From contig JASAND010006958.1 in NCBI GenBank assembly GCA_030248195.1, positions 1 through 64,000 on the forward strand: a DNA stretch of 64,000 nt. Direction: 5' to 3'. The translations under genes and the position numbers were made by a program. Positions within the stretch are counted from its first letter, which is position 1, and each line of letters opens with the position of its first letter. Below the pieces are notes generated by a model that saw only the letters and a program-made list of their open reading frames with translations, was not told the DNA's origin and made no database searches. Positions 47,842 to 58,516 of this stretch are shown piece by piece. The stretch is from Trissonchulus latispiculum. Lineage: Eukaryota > Nematoda > Enoplea > Enoplida > Ironidae.

Positions 47842-49612
47842 GGAAAAGTTCCCTTTCCCCTTTTCGGTATCCTTTTTGTCCAGATTTTCAATCAACTCAT
47901 CAGAGAAAATTTCACACTGAACCCCCACAGTACTAGAGCTTACAGGAATCTCTCGCTCTTGAAAAGCTTCGCAGACCCGGTTACCTAAAGGTTCAGAACA
48001 GGGTACCGGAATAAATAGCTCCTCATCAGTGGAGGTCAAGGTGGTAGGGATCAGCGCGCCCTTGAGAGGAAATGAGGGTTCAAATCTCTGTTCTGGTCGG
48101 CAGGAGCAGACCATCGGCTGTCGATACATAAGCACTTTATGAGAGAAATGAGGTGATGCTAAGCATCTTTTCGCATGTCGCGTACAGTTTGGAGAAACCA
48201 TCCGTACCGAACGGGCGGAGTGTCCACTGGCTGAGCCGGTGTCAGACCGAGGACGCCAGTGGGGAGACCTATGTCTAGCAGGAGACCAGTTACCCCGGTC
48301 GCTTCCCGAATATTCGGAGGAATGCGAACCATTCCCACTTCCCCGTCCAGTATAGTACCCATCTGAATTTCGGACGCGAGATCGAGAAACTGCAAACTTG
48401 GGCCCATATTCGCGCTTCATTTCTGGGGGAAAATCGGATCGAGGCTCTCTACGATCAGACCCCCTATCCCGTTCATACCTATCATTAGGTCTATCTCGAT
48501 CCCTCCGATTATCATGATAACCTGAATTATAGTTCCTATTTCCTCTATTATCTTCATAACGCGGCTGGTTACCATTATAGTTACTCCGGTAGCGATTGTA
48601 GCCGTCTGGGTTGGGTCCCCCAGAATTTCCTTGAGAATTTCGGTTTCGGTCATCATTTCGAGCGGAATTTCGATTATTCTGTGAACTTCTTTCTCGAAAA
48701 GCACCTCCACCAGGCTGCCGACAGTCACGCCGCACATGCCCTGGTTTATTACAGTTAAAACAAGTCGTACCCGGAGGTAAATCGCGTGTACGATCTCCTC
48801 GCCCAGAATTCGCTAACTTTTTGGTAGTTTCAGCTTCCAGCTTCTCGAAACGGTATTTCAAGTCTCTCACTGCCTTTTCTGCTTCAGCGAGTGCCGTAGG
48901 AGCGCTGTTACTTTCTCGAAAGTTAGGTTCTAAAAAGGAAGGGTAACCCTCCCCAGGATACTCTCCCTCAGCCTGCTGTGCCCTTTCTACAGCTTTGGCA
49001 AGAGTGGGACAACCCGGAGGAACATCGTTTTTCAGTTCCGTTCGCAACCCAAACAAAAACAGACGTAACTTTAACAACTCAATTTGTTTATCAGTAAAAC
49101 CATCCTCTTCCTTAAAGCTGAGCCGAGCATATCTGTTTAACCTCATCAAATAATCAGAAACTGTCTCCCCTTTTTCTTGCTTAACATGAAACATAAGAGA
49201 CGAGGCATGTAATGCAGTATGGGGGGCACCATGATTTTCTTGGCTTCAGCGATCATATCCCCCCATGTCCCGCGACTAGCCTTAGGTACGGATCTAAACA
49301 ATTCCAGCGCCCTACCTTGCAGTGAACTAGAAAACGTATAAACCTTCTGCCAGTCATCAAAATTCATCACTTTACAGAATCGCTCATATTTTTCCACGTG
49401 TTCCTCGAAAGATTCAGAGGGAAGGCCATGGTGTATTGGAACCTAGCTGAACGCCGTAGCGACACCCTGTGCTCGGACCACTGCATTGAATTCGGTTAAT
49501 GTTTTAGTCAACTCCGTTAAAGCAACAGTTTCAGGATTTAAACTTGGCGTGGGCGAACTTGTTGGTGGGGTGGTGGGTGACGACCCCGCCCCTTCTTCAG
49601 TAGTGTCTGGCA
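47842..49612 (-). pseudogene. Gag-like polyprotein (stop and frameshift)
   Basis: Starts at an ATG (49612) with a Thr/Pro/Ser-rich N-terminus. A TAG at 49443-49445 interrupts the frame after about 56 codons. The frame then continues with a capsid-like region (FSSSLQGRALELFRSV) to a run of six C (plus-strand G, 49221-49226), where it shifts to a second frame containing GETVSDYLMRLNRYA and LRLFLFGL. A CCHC zinc knuckle (CFNCNKPGHVRRDC) lies near 48740, followed by a long Arg/Gly/Asn/Asp-rich, nucleic-acid-binding-like region. There is no stop before the Env segment. The Gag assignment rests on the capsid-like region and knuckle. Confidence 0.75.
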
Positions 49613-49831
49613 TGTTACAAAAATTATCTTAGCTATTCAGAAAATTATTCTCGTACGTAGAATGATAATATTAAAATTAGTACAAGATTATAGCAACTGT
49701 TATACCCAAAAGCGTGTACCGGGTGAGTTCTTTTAGGATAAATAGGAGCCTCGAATTTTTTGAAGGAAACAAACAAACAGTTTTGTTGTCTAAAAATTCC
49801 CAAAATTCAAAAGTTAACTCCAAATTTTTAT

Positions 49832-49850
49832 CCTCCGAAGGAGGGCTCCA
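49832..49850 (-). promoter_or_regulatory. Putative primer binding site
   Basis: Two bases inside the 5' LTR end (…TTACA), the minus strand reads TGGAGCCCTCCTTCGGAGG. PBS sequences normally start with TGG, the complement of tRNA CCA. I could not match it to a particular tRNA. Confidence 0.45.
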
Positions 49851-49852
49851 CA

Positions 49853-50870
49853 TGTAATAAAATGGGGTCTAGTAGTCTTGGTTCTCCGAATTCTATAGCA
49901 CTGGTTGAACTCTTTTAAGCCTCCCAAGTTCACAATGATATGATTACTCGCAATGCCAGGGGTTCGATGGTCGGTTTATACAGTTTGAATCGCAGTTACT
50001 GGTTTATCTAAAAATTGCCATATCTAACTAAAAACCTAATCATAATTAGTCGTTTGTGGTTTACAAGGTTTTAATATAGATAGCTAGTAAATCATTAACG
50101 TACGTAGTTACACAAGGATAAAACTGCAGACAATTTACCAAACAATACAATAATACTGATCACAAGCAGTTCAAGATATCGGTTAGGTTGAAAACAAGTC
50201 TGTTCAAAAGTCGGTTAATTTTTTGCATGACACATTATTCCTTGAGTAGACATCAAAATAAACAACATACAATTATTGTTACCACTAGTCAGTGTGAAGC
50301 ATAGGAACATACGACAATCCTACTTTTTAGAGATTCTTTGAACGTTCTCAATTCTGAACTCAGACTGGGTCTTACTCTTTGGTTTACCTCCTGGAAGATC
50401 TGATCGGAAATGGAAAATGGCAATGGGATCCGGTGGAGACAGCGATTGGCAAGGCAAAGGTGAAATCACAGCAAATGCAGGGGAATCCGGGTTGGCAGTA
50501 TAAACAAAATATTGGCAGCACAGACGATTAAATCCTCCAAGTTTGATACCGGCTTACACCGAGTATCTGGTCTTCGCGACCCAAATCCAAATCCAATCCA
50601 ACAGGCTATACAAAGCCCACGGCGTATCAGCCGAAACACAGTGCAAAAACGGAGACAAGAGTGTAAAACCGCACTTCGCGTGACTGCCAACCCAAGACTG
50701 AAGTTCAGGTCTCTTTTCGAACTGAACTTCAGCCGTACCCCCGATAGAGGGCGTTCTAACTTTTTAGTTGACCAATCGCTGATTCTCTACCGTATACCTG
50801 TTTTCGTCGGCTCTCTTTGTTTTCGTCGGAGAGCCGACCCAGTTTGACGTCGAGAGAGCTTACGTAACTT
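49853..50870 (-). repeat. 5' LTR of the retroelement
   Basis: Near-identical partner of the 35682-36692 repeat, 7 bases longer, chiefly from a small indel at about 50405. Flanking sequence at 50871 does not repeat the left flank of the element, so no target duplication is evident. Confidence 0.85.
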
Positions 50871-52053
50871 TTGGGGTCAACTTTGATTACTTTAGGGCTT
50901 TTCTCAAGGCTCCTCTCAGACGATTTTCCTTTCAATTTCTCCATCAAAAGTACTCACGCAGAAATTCAGATAACGTCACAGAAATACAGAATTCACACAA
51001 AAGAGTTCTCGGACAACATGTACAAAACTGTTCACCAATCAAGAATTCAAATTTTAGGTAGCTATGTTCAAATCAACATCAGAAAGAAAGTCCCAAATGC
51101 TCCAGTAGCTAAGTCACTAAACTTCATCAGATCTTGACCACAAATAACGATTACAAATCAATTAATGATAATCACAACTAATACGAATAACTTCTTAGGA
51201 TAACTTCTTAAAAATCTGAATATTATTTCCTTCTAAAACTCTTCCAAAAACTCTCAATGCCAGTAAGCAGAATTTGCTGCCTCCACACGAAGACCAATGA
51301 ACCCTGGTTTATCATTTATTTTTTCATCAGTGGTTGGTTGAAATTTAGCATTCGACATAGCTGAATCTAAGCTGAAATAAGTGTTCCAGGAAAAAGCGGA
51401 TGTTATGGGCAAACAACAAGAAAATTGTGCTTTCCGGTTTCTGCTGGTACCGTCTAAAGTTAGCCCTCTGCACAAGTTCTGGTTGAGAGGCAATTAAGAG
51501 AGTTGTTTCCTCTCGCTACTTCTTTTTCCGCATCAGTAGTAGTAGCAACATCATTCTCCACACTAAGACTCCCGTGATAATTTACGTTGAAAACATGGTG
51601 TAAATTGTTGTTGAAACAGGTCAACCCGGATTACACTAACTAAGTCCTCACCCCAGGTAGACCATGTTCGTTCTGACAGGGTTAATATTGTGAACTTGCT
51701 TTATAAGTGCCTTACCATTCTGATATAGATATACAAGTGCTAGCTTGTGCATGCGGCTCCATGGCCCTGTTGATGTCGTGAGAAGTTGTTCAGCTTAACG
51801 GCATATCTACTTAAGCAAACTTTTATTTCGCTCAAATTTGAACACCAGCTAAGACAACTGACGACTTTCGCCTTGCGGTTTTCGAGTGCTTTGAGAGTCG
51901 GATTGGCAGCACCATCAGTGACTGAGCAACATTCGAACCAACTGATATGTACTCAAATTTGCCAGTGTAAACTGGAATTACTTTTTTGACTTTCGCTTAC
52001 GAGTCGTTCAAAAAACAAATAAAGAGGTGATGCAGACAACTAGCTGTTATTAC
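50871..52053. other. Gene 2 intron 2, right of the retroelement
   Basis: No exon counterpart to gene 1 was found here. A minus-strand open stretch at about 51493-51254 has protein-like composition but no joinable splice sites. Confidence 0.35.
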
Positions 52054-52243
52054 CGCAGGAACAGAAATGTCTGTGTCCACTGTTAGCTTCAAGCGAGCAA
52101 TTCGGGCTTCCAGTTGGAGGCTGGCATCGGTGGAAATTAGTCTGACTATTAATCCAGCTGGCATACCAAAGAACGTAGCAACTTTTTCCAGATAGTTTTA
52201 TGTCCCGCAAAACGAATGACTTTATTGGACAGTGGTTATTTTG
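52054..52243 (-). pseudogene. Gene 2 exon 2: 3' part of Cys-rich domain 1, start replaced
   Basis: From about 52170 to the donor TGCG/GTAATA at 52054 the reading (WYASWI, then LEANSGHRHFCSCG) closely matches gene 1 exon 2. Upstream of 52170 the frame stays open to about 52243 but no longer resembles gene 1, and a MITE starts at 52286. The only acceptor-like AG (52244) would give phase 0, not 1. The exon is therefore truncated or fused to foreign sequence. Confidence 0.6.
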
Positions 52244-52285
52244 CTGATGTCAAAACGTTTTGACGAATACAATATAAAAACTGAT

Positions 52286-52877
52286 GCCAGTTTCATAAAA
52301 CTTGAAACTTGCTGCTTGCATATGCAAGTTGCAACGTGCAATTGTGTAAGTTATAAGTAAAGTGTTTCATAAACCCTCAAGTGGTACTTGCGTACTTGCA
52401 CTTGAACTGCAAGTTGCCAGTCCGCAAGTTGCAAATTGTCCACTAACACTTGCGGTTAGAATCTGTTTCATAAAAATCGCCAATGCAACTGCACTTGCAA
52501 CTTGCACTTTCATTGCAAGTGGTTGAGTAAATTGAACAAATGGAACAAAAATTGCTATAACTTATTTTAATTTTAATATTTTTTGAGAAATAGTATGAAA
52601 ATACTCTTTAGACTGTTGTCGTAATACAGTGTGAATATCAAACAATTTCTTTAATTTTTGAAATTTATATGAATATTTTGGTTAATTTTTTAAAGGTACT
52701 TGCAAACTTCCACTTGAATTTGCGTTTACAAGTTATCAAGTCTTTTGCAACTTGCTTAGCTAATTTTCGCAAGTAGCAGGAAAAATATTATGAAACACTG
52801 TCAACTTGAACTTGCAGTTCAAGTGCAAATGCAAGTTCAAGTGCAAGTTCAAGTTGCAAGATTTTTATGAAATTGGC
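52286..52877. mobile_element. MITE rich in acttgca words (gene 2, between exons 1 and 2)
   Basis: Ends are inverted GCCAxTTTCATAAAA, followed at both sides by arrays of gcaagttcaagtgcaag-type words facing inwards. No coding frame. A fragment of the same family lies at 18030-18090 in the equivalent intron of gene 1. Target duplication not resolved. Confidence 0.6.
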
Positions 52878-53438
52878 CCCTGGACTACTGTAGCTTCAAG
52901 AAGCCAAAGTTTGTAATGGAATTGCTTGCATACTCGCTTGCTTGCATGCAGCTCGGAGTAAAGAAAAGCTGTTATGAACATTCCGTCTTTCGCAATGCAG
53001 TATGTGAACAATCTACGGCTTAATGAAAGGTAAAGTTATGATGAACGAATGGACTATTACATGCTAAAATAGTTATGCATACTAAAAATTATATAAGAAA
53101 GCTAACTTGAAGCATCCCTACACTGGGTTAGTTCCAGCACGCTTCGGTGACAGTTGGTCAGCTAGCCTTAGCTTTAAGCTCTTTATAGGATCGTGCTAGT
53201 CTGGACACAAATCACACTTTTAATACGACTAGTAAAAGGCCGATTGTGTGGTAGCACATGACCTGCTATAGGCTCAATGCATTGGGACATCAATCAAGAC
53301 ATTCAAGACAGAAATGTAGATTTCACATTGAGAGGATCAATGATTATTCAGACTTCACCTAATGCGTTCAGGTTCTTACTTATCTAAAATTACCTACTCT
53401 TCCCTAAAATGTTTGCGTAGGCTACTGTGATCACTTAC

Positions 53439-53520
53439 TTCGAATCACACAAGCAATAAACGGTATTGCTGACAAAATACAGATTATGCTGCTTATTGCG
53501 TTGGCAAATGTTTCCATCAT
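53439..53520 (-). CDS. Gene 2 exon 1: signal peptide
   Basis: Twenty-seven codons plus one base ending at donor CGAA/GTAAGT. Reads MMETFANAIS then IICILSAIPFIACVIR, matching gene 1 exon 1 in its core and at the splice site. Phase 1, as in gene 1. Confidence 0.65.
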
Positions 53521-53644
53521 AGAATATCACTGGATGATTGGTTAGTAAATGTAACTTTCGGTGCCCCAGAGCTTTGATCGCATGCGTGATGCCTAAAATA
53601 CAAACTGCTACGTGAAATACCAAGAGAACACGCTCTTAGTTTAG

Positions 53645-53887
53645 GCCTGCGACATGATCTGCACGATAACGGCTGACCCCCCCCCCCCCCAAATTAGACT
53701 CATCACTTCAAAGAAATTTGCACGCGATGCCTACGTTCTAAAGCTCAAAAACACAACTAGTCAGTTGGTTCCGTGTGCGTTTGTTGCGGGCTTCAGCACA
53801 CAAACATACAATGCAAATTTATTTGAAGTGATGGATTTAATTTGTAGGGGAGCGTCGGCCTTTATCGTGCAGATCATGTCGCAAGCC
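53645..53887. mobile_element. 243-bp MITE 125 bp upstream of gene 2
   Basis: Inverted ends GGCxTGCGACATGATCTGCA extend over about 35 bases, with TA at both flanks. A run of ten or more C at about 53680 lies just inside the left end. The open frame across it is not conserved evidence of a gene. It sits where the gene 2 promoter would be expected. Confidence 0.65.
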
Positions 53888-53984
53888 TAACAACTAAGAC
53901 CCTGACGCTTGTCACACACTTAGTTATTATGTAGTCTTGATAACACTCAAGCATATTCGCAACAGACACAGCCATTACGTTGAC

Positions 53985-54370
53985 GGAGTCGGACCCTGGG
54001 GGGGGGCGGTTGGGGCTTGTCCCAAGAAAATGTTGATGGGGCTTATGCGTTGAACCCAAATTTTCAAGGGGTATTTGTACCTTAAGCAAAATTTCTCAAT
54101 TTCTCTATCTTATATTTTTAATTCAATTTGTAATAATTTGCAACAAAGTTATTAATTTCCAGAAAAGATCAAGGTTTTAGTTAATCTTGTAGAAACATTA
54201 AAAATGTTTTGAAATTTGTGTGCGAAAACCTATTATTGCGGTCTGTTCAGCTTACCCCTTTCCCAATTTGTTCTTACCCTTAGCCCCTGTTAGCGGTAGG
54301 ACTGGTACCTTCTTCGGCTTGGCTGATGTTAACCCTCCTCCCGCCCTATGTTAACCAATGGACGCGCCTT
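53985..54370. mobile_element. Degraded relative of the 951-1650 element
   Basis: Shares 'ggggcttgtccc', 'ttcaaggggtatttgtacctt' in part, and 'cctatgttaac' with the element at 951-1650. Ends are not intact. Confidence 0.45.
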
Positions 54371-54742
54371 CAAAAAAGCGTAAATTAATTAGATTCGAAT
54401 CTTTGCTTTTTTAACACAAAAAGTTTTTGTTGAATACCATTTATTGATTCATTTCGCCTATTCTATGATCCCTGCGAATTCAGCTAGCTTTTGTAGGCTG
54501 CGCAACGGTTACAACCACGATTTTAAATTTAATCCAGGTTCAAGAACTCAAGCCCTAAGGTACGGTAGTTCGTAAGAACGATTCTCGAGTTCTCCACTTT
54601 CCTTACGTGTCCAGCCACTCCACTAATTACATATTCATTCATTTATGTCATCAGCAAAGTAATCATTAACGTGCCAACAAAATCTGCTTCAGTGACTGTT
54701 TTCAGTTATGACCATCAGTTCTTATGTTAACTATGTATTTAC

Positions 54743-55862
54743 TAGTGATGTGCGCTGAACAAATTGCCCGCTCCGGAGCTCCGGCCGGAGCGGGCTGTCG
54801 GAGCACCGGAGCTCCGCGGAGCTCCGACTGTTTGTAAAGATTATGATTGTAAAAATTTTGTTTTAAGCTAAGCAAATTATTTTTGCAACGAAAGGCACGT
54901 CTACTGACTGTTTACTATATAGTGCTTCGCATTTTTATGTTCAGAATCTGATTCTTTTGCTATACACATTTGTTCTATTTGCTAGCCTGAATTTTTGATC
55001 TGAAATGAGTTCAGACTTCGACAACTTTTCACAGAACTGTTCACAGACTGTTTCATTATGCATTATGTCGAGTTTACATAAAAGCCAATGTTAGTTTACT
55101 GCCGTTTAGTTCTAATGTCTCACTTTTTTAAGATTTGCTTGCTAAGTTTCAATTTCATACATTAGGACTCATAAAATTCGTTACAAGATTTTCGTCAAAA
55201 ATTAAATTTTTGAATTCCATGATGAATTTTTGCAAATTTAACAAACGTGGACCAGATTTGCTTTTATCCACTGTTTTATTTTTAAAGAGTATGTATATAA
55301 TCATAAAATAAATTTGGACAAGGAGAAATTGTGTCAGAAAAATATTAAAAAAGATGTGTGAAAAGCAAAGAAAACATTTGTAGACATTTAAAGTTTCATA
55401 AGACGAATAGATTTCATCGGAAAAGGGAATAATTGATGGATTAATGCATTAATTAATGGCAATTGTTTAAAAACGTTGTATCGAAACAATTCTTAAAGGT
55501 CGTAGCTTAGAATTATATACGTATATTTAAATTTTCACTTTTATCATCTGGACAAGTTGGAAAAATCATACAGAAACTAATCATACAGCAGTGAGAAAGC
55601 AGAAAAATATTAAAAATAAAACGAGCACTTATTCATTGTTCTTACGCACTGTTCGTGAGACTACAGCAAGAAACCATGAAAACTCTTCAAAAATTTCATT
55701 AGTACCCAAGTTATGAGAAACAGACAGACATCAAAGCTTGGAAATGGCTGCTCCGGGTACCCGGAGCTCCGGAGCTCCGGAGCAGAAGCCCGCTCCGGAG
55801 CACCGAAAATCGGAGCTCCGCTCCGGAGCTCCGTCGGAGCGGAGCTCCGGCGCACATCACTA
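54743..55862. mobile_element. Non-autonomous hAT-like element C
   Basis: Perfect 8-bp target duplication GTATTTAC (54735-54742 and 55863-55870), inverted ends TAGTGATGTGCGC, and subterminal runs of ccggagctccggagc. 1120 bp, AT-rich interior, no transposase frame. The cleanest transposon in the window and thus probably young. Confidence 0.88.
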
Positions 55863-57206
55863 GTATTTACTATGTTGACTAGTTTATGACATAGAATGTA
55901 GAGAACAGAGCACAATGTTCATGGTTATTAGAAAGACTGCTGAGCTAGCCGAAATATCTGAACGACATTTTGTTAGTTTCTGAAATTGAAATGTCTGAAA
56001 CGTTTGCTCTCGGTCCATAGTGACAGGAATAAAAATTGAAGAATCAATTTACCAACGCTCATTCAGTTAGTCTCTAAAGAATACATTATCAAAGGAATCT
56101 GTATAATGCTTTTGACGATGAATCTAGATGCAACCAGGGGCCGGCTTCATCATTAGTCACACGTCTGCTGGTCACAACTTGTGAATTTATGACATGTGGC
56201 TAAGTTACTCAAGATTTCTGCTGTGAAATCACAGTAAAATATAGTTAATTTCGTTCTTTGTTTGTTCCTATTTCGAAAAAGTGTCGTCAGCATTCATTAG
56301 CTGTTAAAATTCATTTAACATTACTTTTAACATTTTATTAATGAACATAAGAGTGAAACGAGAGATGCTTTGACTGCGGCTGGATGAAACTGAAACTGGA
56401 AAAACAGCTTGTCAACAACTGGCCACAAGCACGGACAGTGTGACAAGCCGTTCATTAAATCCAGATTGCTTGTGGCTTGTTGTACTTGTGTGTGGTGATG
56501 AAATGAGCTCCAGGGGGCGGTTGGTGCCAAAACAGAGGAAGAATCATGGTGAACACCAGTTCTGATCAAACCCTAGCATGCCAGACACTGTTGGAAACAA
56601 GGAAATTAAGGACAGGAAATTAAGAAAATAGTTCAGTTTACAGTAAACTGAGGGTTTATTACGAGTCGTTCGTTAATCCCAATGCATGACATAACAAACC
56701 ATTGTATGATGCCATAACAGGGTGAAAACCCTATGCATTGGAGAAACAGTTCTGTGATTTTGATTTGTTGCTTCACTGCAATTTTAACGGGTATTCCTTT
56801 TATCCTCTTGTTGGCAAGAGCAGACGCGGTATACAGTAATCTGAGAAGGACTAAGCCGTGTATTTACGATTCCTAGTTCGCGATTGAACTTAGGTAACTT
56901 ACGTTCCGGAAACAGACGTGCTTGTTGCTACACCACAGCACCATCAGCTGAATCCTAAAGCTAATCAATTTCCTTTGCCTGCTTTTGCTTCGTTTATTTC
57001 ATTATTTATTTTAGTTGCGATGCAAGCTCCTTGGATTCTCAGTCGATGTCTGATGTTCTGATGTTTAGTTGATTGGAACAAGGTTAGGTTACTACGGAGT
57101 CGACCGACAATAGTACGGGCAAGCCATAGTAAACAGATTAACACACGATGAAAGAACAAACGAAACTAAGATTGTCACTACAGCACCTCCGACCCGAAAA
57201 TTTCGG

Positions 57207-57278
57207 GCCCGAGGTGGGGATCGAACCCACAACCTTCGGTTAACTAGACCGACGCTCTACCGATTGAGCCACCCGGGC
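57207..57278 (-). tRNA. tRNA-like gene, array copy 1; anticodon by position AGT (Thr), unusual loop
   Basis: A full 72-nt cloverleaf fits: acceptor GCCCGGG with CTCGGGC (one G-T pair), D stem GCTC/GAGC, anticodon stem TCGGT/ACCGA, T stem GTGGG/CCCAC with loop TTCGATC. A box (TGGCTCAATCGG) and B box (GGTTCGATCCC) are good, and a TTTT run follows 6 bases after the 3' end. The anticodon loop CTAGTTA puts AGT at 34-36 but has T at 37, where tRNAs almost always carry a purine. The rest resembles Lys/Asn-type bodies that found SINEs. It may be a true tRNA gene, or a tRNA-derived repeat. Confidence 0.7.
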
Positions 57279-57468
57279 ACAATCGAACCAAGCTTAAGTT
57301 GGAATTCGTTCCCAAACTGTAGTGACATTTTAGAAGACGCTTTCGCGCCAGCCCACACAGTCTGATGGGAGCAAACCTCGACCGTTTCAAACCGTAATGG
57401 GCAAGACAAATGAAAGAACAAACGAAACTAAGATTGTCACTACAGCACCTCCGACCCGAAAATTTCGG

Positions 57469-57540
57469 GCCCGAGGTGGGGATCGAACCCACAACCTTCG
57501 GTTAACTAGACCGACGCTCTACCGATTGAGCCACCCGGGC
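57469..57540 (-). tRNA. tRNA-like gene, array copy 2
   Basis: Same 72 nt as copy 1, one period on. Confidence 0.68.
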
Positions 57541-57730
57541 ACAATCGAACCAAGCTTAAGTTGGAATTCGTTCCCAAACTGTAGTGACATTTTAGAAGAC
57601 GCTTTCGCGCCAGCCCACACAGTCTGATGGGAGCAAACCTCGACCGTTTCAAACCGTAATGGGCAAGACAAATGAAAGAACAAACGAAACTAAGATTGTC
57701 ACTACAGCACCTCCGACCCGAAAATTTCGG

Positions 57731-57802
57731 GCCCGAGGTGGGGATCGAACCCACAACCTTCGGTTAACTAGACCGACGCTCTACCGATTGAGCCACCCGG
57801 GC
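57731..57802 (-). tRNA. tRNA-like gene, array copy 3
   Basis: Same 72 nt as copy 1. Confidence 0.68.
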
Positions 57803-57992
57803 ACAATCGAACCAAGCTTAAGTTGGAATTCGTTCCCAAACTGTAGTGACATTTTAGAAGACGCTTTCGCGCCAGCCCACACAGTCTGATGGGAGCAAAC
57901 CTCGACCGTTTCAAACCGTAATGGGCAAGACAAATGAAAGAACAAACGAAACTAAGATTGTCACTACAGCACCTCCGACCCGAAAATTTCGG

Positions 57993-58064
57993 GCCCGAGG
58001 TGGGGATCGAACCCACAACCTTCGGTTAACTAGACCGACGCTCTACCGATTGAGCCACCCGGGC
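57993..58064 (-). tRNA. tRNA-like gene, array copy 4
   Basis: Same 72 nt as copy 1. Confidence 0.68.
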
Positions 58065-58254
58065 ACAATCGAACCAAGCTTAAGTTGGAATTCGTTCCCA
58101 AACTGTAGTGACATTTTAGAAGACGCTTTCGCGCCAGCCCACACAGTCTGATGGGAGCAAACCTCGACCGTTTCAAACCGTAATGGGCAAGACAAATGAA
58201 AGAACAAACGAAACTAAGATTGTCACTACAGCACCTCCGACCCGAAAATTTCGG

Positions 58255-58326
58255 GCCCGAGGTGGGGATCGAACCCACAACCTTCGGTTAACTAGACCGA
58301 CGCTCTACCGATTGAGCCACCCGGGC
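58255..58326 (-). tRNA. tRNA-like gene, array copy 5
   Basis: Same 72 nt as copy 1. Confidence 0.68.
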
Positions 58327-58516
58327 ACAATCGAACCAAGCTTAAGTTGGAATTCGTTCCCAAACTGTAGTGACATTTTAGAAGACGCTTTCGCGCCAGC
58401 CCACACAGTCTGATGGGAGCAAACCTCGACCGTTTCAAACCGTAATGGGCAAGACAAATGAAAGAACAAACGAAACTAAGATTGTCACTACAGCACCTCC
58501 GACCCGAAAATTTCGG

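Larger units (their letters stand above)
35682..50870 (-). mobile_element. 15-kb Ty3/gypsy-like LTR retroelement with envelope, OTU domain and accessory ORFs
   Basis: Direct repeats of about 1 kb at 35682-36692 and 49853-50870 bracket minus-strand retroviral-type genes. Order from the 5' LTR: Gag, Env-like, two retropepsins, RT (cut short), integrase with an OTU-like C-terminus, then two small related ORFs. Ty3/gypsy assignment rests on the PR-RT-IN order and the RT and IN motifs. It lies in an intron of gene 2, in the same orientation. LTRs differ at about ten positions plus two short indels, so insertion is fairly recent. No clear target duplication was seen, and the sequence before the 3' LTR is not an obvious polypurine tract, so the exact ends are uncertain. 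This copy is defective as sequenced (a stop, two frameshifts, a deletion). Confidence 0.88.
30826..53520 (-). other. Gene model 2: damaged or diverged paralogue of gene 1, split by a retroelement
   Basis: Exon counterparts appear in the same order and strand as gene 1: signal peptide 53520-53439, partial Cys domain about 52170-52054, microexon 33399-33370, Cys domain 33155-32785, Ser/Thr exon 31301-30826. The microexon is phase 1 and keeps its splice signals. The 15-kb LTR element (35682-50870) sits between the second and third exons; removing it leaves an intron of about 3.5 kb, close to 3.2 kb in gene 1. A 1-nt deletion in the fourth exon and the replaced start of the second suggest a pseudogene, unless the deletion is an assembly error. 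Confidence 0.62.

Noticed and set aside
51254..51493. Minus-strand 79-codon open stretch in gene 2 intron
   Set aside because: No splice sites in phase, no counterpart in gene 1.
53654..53890. 78-codon plus-strand frame
   Set aside because: Lies almost wholly inside a 243-bp MITE, running from one inverted end to the other.
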